Assembly (NCBI GenBank): GCA_945883455.1
Contig: CAMCXJ010000101.1
Span: 1-7,833, forward strand
Source of the DNA: Prosthecobacter debontii
GTDB taxonomy: Bacteria > Verrucomicrobiota > Verrucomicrobiia > Verrucomicrobiales > Akkermansiaceae
Direction of reading: 5' to 3'
Length of the DNA stretch: 7,833 nucleotides
Both the position numbers and the translations under genes were made by a program. Below, one piece after another: positions 1 through 6,800 of the stretch; positions within the stretch are counted from its first letter, which is position 1; each line of letters opens with the position of its first letter. The notes under the pieces were generated by a model. The model saw only the letters and a list, made by a program, of their open reading frames with translations. It had not been told where the DNA came from and ran no database searches.

Positions 1-1027
1 GCGTCGTCCGGTCATCGCCGCAGGCCCGCCATTCGCAGACGGCGGGCAATCCGTCGCGCCCCGCGCGCCCGATCTCCTGGGTGTATCCTTCCAGGCTTTT
101 GGGCATATTGTAATGGATCACCGCCCGGATGTCTGCCTTGTCCACACCCATCCCGAAGGCGATCGTCGCGACCACGGTATCCACCGCGCCGCCCATGAAC
201 TCCTCCTGGATCTCGCGCCTCAGCTCCGATCTCAAACCCGCATGATACGCCCTCGCGGAAAGGCCGTGTTTCGAAAGGAACGTTGCCACCTCCTCCGCCG
301 TTTCCTGCCGCGTGACATACACCACCGCCGGCGAGCCGTGCGCCGCCAGCCGATCTAACAGAAGCTGCTTCCTCTCTGCCGCCTGGCACGGCGTGATGCG
401 CAGATCGAGGTTGGGGCGGTGGAAACTGAGCTTCACCACATCCGCCTTCGCGATGCCGAAACGCTTGCGGATGTCGGCCTCGACCTTTGGCGTGGCCGTG
501 GCTGTTAGAGCCAGCAAGCGCTTCACGCCGAGCTGTTTGCGGATCTTGCCGAGCTTCAGGTAATCGGGCCGGAAATTGTGACCCCACTCGGAAATGCAAT
601 GCGCCTCGTCCACCGCGATCATGGAGAGCGGCACGCCTTTGAGGAGCTTGCGGAACTCCGCATTGCCCAGTTTCTCCGGGGAAACGTAGAGCAGTTTCCA
701 CTCGCCCCGCCGCAGCCGCGCGACGACCTCGCCATACTCCTCCGCGTTGAGCGTCGAGTCCAGCCGCGCCGCCGCCACCCCTTTCGCAGCTAGGCGATCA
801 ACCTGGTCTTTCATCAGCGCCAGCAACGGTGAAATGACCAACGCCGTCCCCTCCAGCATCAGCGCGGGGAGCTGATAGCACATCGATTTCCCGCCGCCCG
901 TTGGAAAAATCGCCAACGACGACCGCCCCTCCAGCAGCGCGGCGATCACCTCCTCCTGCCCCGCCCGTAGCTCGCGGAAGCCAAAGACCTTTTCCAACAT
1001 TTCCTCACAAGCTCGCGCGGAATTCAT
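1..1027 (-). CDS. recQ: RecQ-family ATP-dependent DNA helicase, N-terminal part (runs off window)
   Basis: This is a superfamily 2, 3'-to-5' DNA helicase that unwinds duplex DNA using ATP. The 342 residues present cover both RecA-like lobes. Visible motifs are motif 0 (FGFRELRAGQ, 15-24), Walker A (TGGGKS, 43-48), Walker B (DEAH, 140-143) followed by the RecQ aromatic-rich loop (CISEWGHNFRP, 144-154), motif III (TATAT, 175-179), motif V (ATIAFGMGVDK, 287-297) and motif VI (QEIGRAGRDG, 317-326). The zinc-binding, winged-helix and HRDC regions would follow beyond the left edge. The start is the ATG at 1025-1027. It shares ATGA with the TGA that closes the upstream DprA-like frame. No Shine-Dalgarno is visible, so coupled translation is likely. 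A second ATG at residue 10 is possible. The family is certain. Housekeeping RecQ or a defence/toxin-type RecQ paired with the DprA-like neighbour cannot be decided without the C-terminus. Confidence 0.95.
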   Translation of the reverse strand, partial: MNSARACEEMLEKVFGFRELRAGQEEVIAALLEGRSSLAIFPTGGGKSMCYQLPALMLEGTALVISPLLALMKDQVDRLAAKGVAAARLDSTLNAEEYGEVVARLRRGEWKLLYVSPEKLGNAEFRKLLKGVPLSMIAVDEAHCISEWGHNFRPDYLKLGKIRKQLGVKRLLALTATATPKVEADIRKRFGIAKADVVKLSFHRPNLDLRITPCQAAERKQLLLDRLAAHGSPAVVYVTRQETAEEVATFLSKHGLSARAYHAGLRSELRREIQEEFMGGAVDTVVATIAFGMGVDKADIRAVIHYNMPKSLEGYTQEIGRAGRDGLPAVCEWRACGDDRTT

Positions 1028-1230
1028 AGAGTGGTGGTGAATCGTAGATTTCTCAAACTGCTGTCTGCGGCGATATGCGGGATGTAGGAATCGATCGCCC
1101 GGCTGATCACGAAATGGTTCCTTTCTATGCAGCTTGCCTTGGTGGGACGAGTGTGACGGCCATACGAAAAAGGGCTCAGGATCACGAGTCGCCCTTCTTC
1201 AAGAACATGCTGGAGAACCTTGGGAATGTG
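1024..1230 (-). pseudogene. Continuation of the DprA-like domain beyond an in-frame amber codon
   Basis: Directly after the TAG at 1231-1233 the same frame stays open for 68 codons, to a TGA at 1024-1026. The peptide looks like the second half of a DprA/SLOG-type Rossmann domain: EEGRLVILSPF, then IERNHFVISRAIDSYIPHIA. It keeps the RN-plus-hydrophobic helix that DprA-like proteins use at the ligand-binding face (RNR in DprA). The frame ends exactly in an ATGA overlap with the recQ start. That is what an intact gene of about 280 residues in an operon would do. I infer that this is one gene with 1231-1866, broken by a recent nonsense change, read through at low level, or altered by a single-base sequence error. 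It has no good start codon of its own near the amber. Confidence 0.75.
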
Positions 1231-1866
1231 CTAGGGAAGCTCGCGAGCTGACACGCAGATGATGTTTGCTCCACGGCGGGCGAGGATGGCCAGCACGTCC
1301 TTTTCCACGGGGGTGTGGAAGCCGGAGATGACCGTGCCGCCGGTGTCGCACTGGCGACGCGCCCACTCGTAGGATTCCAGGATCTTGTCGCCGGGGCAGC
1401 GGGTGGAGCAGAGGAAGGCGGTGGCGGGGTTTTCCAGCAAGGCGATGGAGCCGCGGAAGTGGAAGGCGGGATGCTGCGCGGGAGAGATGGCCATTTCCTC
1501 CCAGGCTCCGATTTCCTCCGTTTCCATGCCCTCCCCGCAGGAGACGAGGGAGATCCGGCCACGGTGGATCTGGAAAATCGCCTCCTGCCGCCATGCCTGT
1601 CCCATGGCGTAGGCTTGCGGAAGTTCGCAGACCATACCGAAGTCCTTTTCCTGGTGGGATGAGGCCGCATCAAAACCTGTCACGGGGAAATGATCCAGAC
1701 CCTGCCCGATGAGCTGTTCACGGAGTGCCACCGTCCGCTTTTCATTCTCCTCATCCGCGATGGTGCGGCCATCCGGATTGCAGGCGGTCACCACGCAGAA
1801 TGATTCCGGCAAGCCGCCATGCGGCAGCTCGGCGCGGAAACGGGCGTGGCGGTAGGCGGGGTTCAT
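1231..1866 (-). CDS. DUF3293 domain protein fused to first half of a DprA-like domain (amber-truncated)
   Basis: This 211-residue product has two parts. Residues about 20-110 match the DUF3293 pattern: SFCVVTACNPDGR (22-34), a DEENEKR stretch (38-44), a GFD turn near 64 and RQEAIF (93-98). Residues about 140-211 begin a DprA-like nucleotide-binding Rossmann fold, with FLCSTRCPGD (151-160), an ESYEWAR helix, TVISGFHTPVEKDVL (178-192) and IICVSAREL. The fold then stops at a TAG in the middle of the domain, and the remainder follows in frame. The ATG at 1864-1866 is fixed by an in-frame TAG only 9 nt upstream; AAGGA lies 9 nt before it. Function is not established for DUF3293. DprA-like domains bind nucleotides or ssDNA and load partners. 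Next to recQ, a role in DNA processing or as a helicase regulator is inferred. As it stands the product is probably misfolded unless read-through occurs. Confidence 0.82.
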   Translation of the reverse strand: MNPAYRHARFRAELPHGGLPESFCVVTACNPDGRTIADEENEKRTVALREQLIGQGLDHFPVTGFDAASSHQEKDFGMVCELPQAYAMGQAWRQEAIFQIHRGRISLVSCGEGMETEEIGAWEEMAISPAQHPAFHFRGSIALLENPATAFLCSTRCPGDKILESYEWARRQCDTGGTVISGFHTPVEKDVLAILARRGANIICVSARELP

Positions 1867-1946
1867 TACAAGCTATCCTTCGTCCTCCTCCGCGCTGCCG
1901 CCACCCAGACCCATGCGGTATTTGATAGCGTGCAAGTGGATTTAAA
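1867..1946 (-). other. Intergenic gap between AIPR and DUF3293 genes, possible remnant of a displaced gene end
   Basis: The 80-nt gap has no convincing terminator or sigma70 promoter. In the frame of the downstream gene, 22 codons are open between TAA (1942-1944) and TAG (1873-1875). They read IHLHAIKYRM, then GLGGGSAEEDEG, with mostly G or C at third positions. This looks like the acidic C-terminus of a protein and would end 6 nt before the DUF3293 start, the usual spacing of an operon. It could be the last piece of a gene that preceded DUF3293 before the methylase-AIPR pair arrived. Twenty-two open codons in GC-rich DNA can occur by chance, so this is only a suggestion. Confidence 0.25.
1876..1888 (-). 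promoter_or_regulatory. Shine-Dalgarno region of the DUF3293/DprA-like gene
   Basis: On the minus strand GGAGGA (1883-1888) is followed by AAGGA (1876-1880), 9 nt before the ATG at 1864-1866. This is the only clear purine-rich ribosome binding site in the cluster. The second genes of the two coupled pairs (AIPR, recQ) start in ATGA overlaps instead. It supports an independent translation start here. Confidence 0.6.
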
Positions 1947-3857
1947 TCACTCGGGGTCAAATAACTCATTTACATCAGAAATTTGAAGCCACGATTCGGA
2001 CAAAAGTCTTACAAAGGCAGTATTTTTGAGCGCAGAATCCTCATTGCCACCGTTCTTTTCAATAAACTCCGTCCGTTTGGAAATGAAGTGATCGACTGCC
2101 CTGCCGTAAAAACGTTGCACGGCAACTTCGACTTGCTTGACGAGATCGTGAATGGGGTGAGGAGAGGCTTCTTTGTCTGCCTGCGAAACGATGGATGACT
2201 TCAAGCTCTTTGCCTGCTCCGCGATGAAGATCAGCCATGCGATGAAGTAGGTTCCTTTCCGGAGTGCCCCTTTCATATTTTTGTCCTTCGCGGCCGCAAT
2301 CCTAGCTTTGCACGCCTCACGAATCGCCCATGCCGTAAAAATCTCCAGCGCACGGATACGGGCGCTCTCATCCGCGTTGAACTCCTTGCCGATGGCCTTG
2401 GCGGCATCTTCGTAGTCGTCATCGCTGATATCGCCCAACAGGTTGAAGACTCGGAAATATTCCTTATCCCGCCCGAAGAGTTCCCGAATGCTGAGGGAGT
2501 TTCTCAGTTTCGATGGCTGACCTTCGATGATACCGAGATAAGACATGGCCGCATCCTCCTTGGAGAAGACGTGGCTGTAACCGACACCAGGAAGGTCTTC
2601 GCCGGTCTTACGCTCATAACCGACTCCATATTCGGCAAACAGACGCTGTAGCGCGATTTGAATCGGGTCATTGGCGACGAGATCCTGCGGGCGGATGGCG
2701 TTTTGGGAGTTTGTCGCGATGATGAGGGCGTCCAGAAATTCGCGGTTGGCCGGGTCGATCTCATAAATTCTGACCATCACGTTGGAGTTCCCCTGGAACT
2801 TGTCTTTCAGATCCTTGGAGTACTTCGCGTGATATAGCGCGTTGACGGTTTGGCAGCCGTTGATGATTTGCATGTTCGACAGCCTTATCCTCATCTTGCC
2901 ACCGCTTCTCGAACCATCGACGACGACTTCGTCCGCTGTGATGCTCACGCCATTGTTCATGAAGCCGAACCACGAGCTGTGATCACTGGTGACTGTGCTG
3001 ATGATGCGGCGGTTCACTTCTTTTCCAGCCCCCAAAAAGTAGCGGACGTTCAATTCGAAGAGTTCGTTGTTGCTGTAGCGATCCACCAGGCGCGTGAACT
3101 GGTTCACATTGGCAAATCCCACGAGCACTTTGAGCGGCATCCCGCTCGGATTGGCTCCGATATCGTGCAGCAAAAAAGGTTCGGGCGCACGCTCGGTGCT
3201 GATTTCCAGCGATTCCTCGGCGATCGGCACTCGGCCTTGGGTGATCAGGTTGTAAAAATCGACGCCTCCGTAAGTCTCAAACGTGAATCCGTATGCTTGG
3301 CGGTCTGCCGCGAAATACTGGCGAATTTCATCCACCTTCGTTGCATCCGTATGGCTGACGTTCTGGCCGTTGACGATGTAGTAGCACTGGATCCTGACAC
3401 GCTTCGCCCTTCGGTTGCCCCTCCGTGCCTCATCCACCGCCTTGCGCACTTCTGCATAAGCCTCAAGAGTTGCCTCGTCCTGCAAGTCGGAGCGCAGGAA
3501 AACCCGGTTCATCCTGTCCACAAAGGCATAAAGCTCCTTGGTCGAAACCCCTCCTTTGAACGAATCGGAATATTTGAATTGGAAGAGTTTCAGTTCGATT
3601 TCGTTGCCTTGGTCGAGAATCAGGTAGGCATCCAGCAACTCTTCCTGTTTTCCGGTCAGATGATGGTCGGTGAAAACGAGAAGTTCGAAGAGCTCATCAT
3701 CCTGCAGGAAAGTGAGAAGTTGCACCGCCAGATAATCGAAGAGCCGTTTGTAATCGCTCGGAGCGATGCCCCACGAGGGATTGCGGTTCGCGATCCGCTC
3801 CATCCGCTTCTTAAGCACTGAGATGTGTTGTTCGGCTACCTGGATGTTCTTTTTCAT
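1947..3857 (-). CDS. AIPR (abortive infection phage resistance) family protein, putative nuclease
   Basis: This 636-residue protein has the AIPR core: NVRYFLGAGKEVN (270-282), FGFMNNGVSITADEV (297-311), LSNMQIINGCQTVNAL (326-341) and ATNSQNAIRPQDL (381-393). Upstream, LLDAYLILD (74-82) and ELKLFQFKYS (88-97) fit a PD-(D/E)xK-type site with D76 or D82 and Q93-x-K95, which many AIPR proteins carry in this position. I therefore infer a metal-dependent nuclease effector. No signal peptide or membrane segment is evident, so the protein should be cytoplasmic. The ATG at 3855-3857 overlaps the methylase TGA as ATGA, so the two are almost certainly co-transcribed and translationally coupled. Family members occur in phage-resistance loci, often beside restriction-modification genes. 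Likely jobs are cleavage of unmodified DNA or an abortive response when modification fails. GC content is moderately lower than in the flanking genes, consistent with acquired DNA. Confidence 0.93.
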   Translation of the reverse strand: MKKNIQVAEQHISVLKKRMERIANRNPSWGIAPSDYKRLFDYLAVQLLTFLQDDELFELLVFTDHHLTGKQEELLDAYLILDQGNEIELKLFQFKYSDSFKGGVSTKELYAFVDRMNRVFLRSDLQDEATLEAYAEVRKAVDEARRGNRRAKRVRIQCYYIVNGQNVSHTDATKVDEIRQYFAADRQAYGFTFETYGGVDFYNLITQGRVPIAEESLEISTERAPEPFLLHDIGANPSGMPLKVLVGFANVNQFTRLVDRYSNNELFELNVRYFLGAGKEVNRRIISTVTSDHSSWFGFMNNGVSITADEVVVDGSRSGGKMRIRLSNMQIINGCQTVNALYHAKYSKDLKDKFQGNSNVMVRIYEIDPANREFLDALIIATNSQNAIRPQDLVANDPIQIALQRLFAEYGVGYERKTGEDLPGVGYSHVFSKEDAAMSYLGIIEGQPSKLRNSLSIRELFGRDKEYFRVFNLLGDISDDDYEDAAKAIGKEFNADESARIRALEIFTAWAIREACKARIAAAKDKNMKGALRKGTYFIAWLIFIAEQAKSLKSSIVSQADKEASPHPIHDLVKQVEVAVQRFYGRAVDHFISKRTEFIEKNGGNEDSALKNTAFVRLLSESWLQISDVNELFDPE

Positions 3858-6800
3858 AATGGTGGCGATGTTCCTAGGGCGTTATCCGCGAATTTCCCCA
3901 GCTTCACAAGCTCGTGGTAGGTGTTGAGGGTTTGGGACTTCACGCTCTCGTCCACGAGGGGGAAGGTGGTGAGGATGTGCTGGAACTCGGGGATGGTGAG
4001 ATCGTAGAGCCGGGCGACGAGCGCGTCGATCTGGGCGCGCAGGGTCAGGCGATCCTGCGGGTCGGTGACGCCGTGGGTCTGGTGCGTGGCTTTCTTGCCG
4101 AAGACCTCCGCGAGCAACTCGTCGAACTCCGGGGCGGTGCCGACGAGACGCGCGGCGCGCTCGACCAAAGGACGGAAGTCGGGGTGGGCGGCGGTGAGGC
4201 GGGGTATGGGGAGTTGCTCCAAATAGAAAGTATTAAGATTGGTCGTTATTTTGGAACGAAGGAAGGAATCAATGGTAAAGCTATTCATAAGTGAAATAAG
4301 AACCAGCAGCTCTTCATTTGAATAGCGCAGTTTGTTTGGATTCTCCTTTGAATGTTCAAAGGGAAAGTGAACTGCCAATGAGTTACCTGCTAGAGAGTTA
4401 CTTGGGATCAAGGTTGTTATCAGAGTTCTCTCGTTGGTATTGGAGGCAATTTTGCGAATTCCTATTCTTATTGTCTCATAATCACATTTTATCTTTTGAT
4501 GTGAATCCGCAGAAATTCCGCAGCGCTTGCGGCGCTTTAACTCAAAATCCGAGCGAATGTCATTTTCGGAAATCCAATATCGAGGTTTCGAAAAATATGC
4601 ATCAAAGTGCCAAATGCATGCTCCTTCGTAGAGCGCGTGATTTGTTGGGAGATCTTTAAATAAGTATGCGCTTCGGTTCATGTGGAACTCCTCACCATAT
4701 ATTTCAAGATTCCATCCTCGTGCGTCACCTGCCAGCAATGTGTGTCGAAGTAGCTTTTCAGCGATAATAATGTCCAAAGCAATTTGAAATTCCATGATCG
4801 AAAGCGATCCCGGAGAAAGGCGCGTGATCAAATCGGGAGATAGAGTAAGTGAATCGGGAGTCGGAAAAGCCGACAGTTCACGAACATCATGCCTCATGAA
4901 AGCAACTGGAAATTTCGTGGTTTCACGTTCAGTTTGAAAGGTGAGAACAACGAATTTAAAGCGGGAATCAACACCGTCAAAAAGTCGCTGGCGGTTCTCG
5001 AAACCAAACAGGCCAGTGATACGGCAGCATTGAAACAACATCTTGCGCAGCTGAGTTGCACCAAGGTCTGTGTAGATTCCTGATGGAATAACGATTCCAC
5101 AGCGTGCCCCAGCAGCGAGCAAATGGGTGCACTGTTCAACAAATAGTTTATAAAGGTTGGTGTCCGATCCCGTTTTCCTGCCGTTGACGATTCCAACTTG
5201 ATTGATGTATTGATTTGAAGATCGGAAATAGTCGCACACATGCGGAAATGATGAAAGATAGTTGAGCCAAGCTTCCCTAATTTCGGCGTTTTCTTCTATG
5301 ATCTCCCCTTTCTCGTTTTCGAATTCTTCGATAGTCATCTTGTTACGAGTGATAGCCTCACTGTAACGTTCAAAGAATTCTTTGGAGTTTGGCTTGAAAA
5401 CATCCCATGGGGGATTGGTGATAATCGCATCGAAACCGCCACGATTTACGATAATTTCATCGAACTCGTAAGCCCAATGGAAAGGTTCGAGGGCTTGGAT
5501 GTGGGTGATTTTGAGCAGGCGTTTTTCGGGTTTGCCTTCCTTCTTTTTCGCCGCGTCCCAGGTGGCTTGCTCGTACTGGATGCCGAGGGCTTGGAATTGG
5601 TCGAGGAGGAGTTGGTCGAGGATTTCGCGGGCTTCCGACTTGAGGGCGTCGATGTCGCGCTTGAGGGCGGCGAGGTCTTTGAAGAGGGAGGTGGATTTTT
5701 TGTAGAGGTCGATGCGCTCGTTTTTGCGGCGGAGGAGTTCGTCGTATTTGGCGGCTTGTTTGACGGCGATGTGGGCTTGCTGGGTTTCCCTGGTGGTGGG
5801 GGCGAGGGAGGTCTCGGTGGTGAAGCCGAGGGCTTCCTCGTATTTGAGGGTGATGGGGAGTATGGCCTGATTGAGGCGCGATTTGGGATTGGAGATTGAG
5901 GATTGTTGATTGCTGATTTTGGATTTGGGATTGGAATCAAATTTCGCGGGATCGACGTGGAGGAGGCCGATGAGGGAGTTGCCGGGGAGGATGTTGAACT
6001 CGATGTTGGGGAGCGGCTCGAGTTCGGAGCGCTTCTCGGCGGAGGCGACGAGGGAGAGGAAGAGGCGGAGCTTGGCAATTTCCGTGGCCTCTTCCATGAG
6101 ATCCACGCCGTAGAGGTTTTCGGTGACGATTTTCTTTTTCAGCCAGTAGGCGGCGGGGGCTTTGTGCTGTTTCCTCTCCGTCTCGATCCACTGGAGCACG
6201 GGCTTGTAGGCAAGGGCTTCGCAGCGGCCGATGAGGGCGGTGTAGAGATTGAGCAAGGTCTTCATCGCGGCGACGAGGAAGGCACCGGAGCCGCAGGCGG
6301 GATCGAGCAGGGAGAGGCGCGGCAGGATGTCCTGGAGGACTTTCTGGGCGACGGGGCCGGTGGCGTGGAGCAGGAGATCCTCGATGGTCTCGTAGCGGCG
6401 CGGGGCGGGAAAGGTTTTCGGATCGGTCTCGTGGAGTTTTTTGCGGGACGCGTAGCCGTCGTTGATGCGGTCGAGCACGAGCTGGTGGATGGTTTGCTCG
6501 CAGAGGTAATCGGTGATTTCTGGGCGGGTGTAGTAGGCCCCGAATTCCTTCTGGTTGATGTATTTCTCGAAGATGTAGCCGAGTACGTCGGGATTGATCT
6601 CGCGGTCATCGCCGCCGGGGGTGTCGTTGAGGGACCAGGAATAACGCCCGAAGAGGGCGAACAGATCCCCGAAGACCTGATCCGGGACTTTGATTTTCGC
6701 GTAGGGCTGGGTGAAAAGCGCCTCGCCTTCGATGCGGGCCTCGATGCCGTGGGGCAGGAAAAGGCCGCCGTTGAGGTAGGGAATGTCGCCGAGCGGGACT

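Noticed and set aside
12..701. A 229-codon minus-strand open frame
   Set aside because: It overlaps the RecQ frame in another register and gives an arginine/glycine-rich translation with no motifs.
1231..1233. Pyrrolysine or other programmed recoding at the amber codon
   Set aside because: No Pyl biosynthesis genes, recoding hairpin or special context are visible. DprA-like domains have no known need for an unusual residue here.
1182..1673. Alternative minus-strand frames across the DprA-like gene end, considered as evidence for a frameshift
   Set aside because: Their translations are proline/arginine/serine-rich shadows. The homologous continuation is in the original frame after the TAG, so this is a nonsense codon, not a frameshift.
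2850..3821. A 323-codon plus-strand open frame
   Set aside because: It lies entirely opposite the AIPR gene, its translation shows no domain pattern, and the minus-strand product has clear family motifs.
4889..5241. Open frames on both strands inside the AT-rich island
   Set aside because: They overlap the uninterrupted methylase frame containing GIVIPSGIYTD and other conserved segments and show no independent coding evidence.
5477..5899. A plus-strand open frame rich in glycine, glutamate and phenylalanine
   Set aside because: It is a low-complexity antisense shadow of the methylase spacer and coiled-coil region caused by GC-rich third positions.
5880..5935. A CRISPR array or protein-binding iteron array
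   Set aside because: The units are only 7 nt, contiguous without spacers, and lie inside an intact coding frame.
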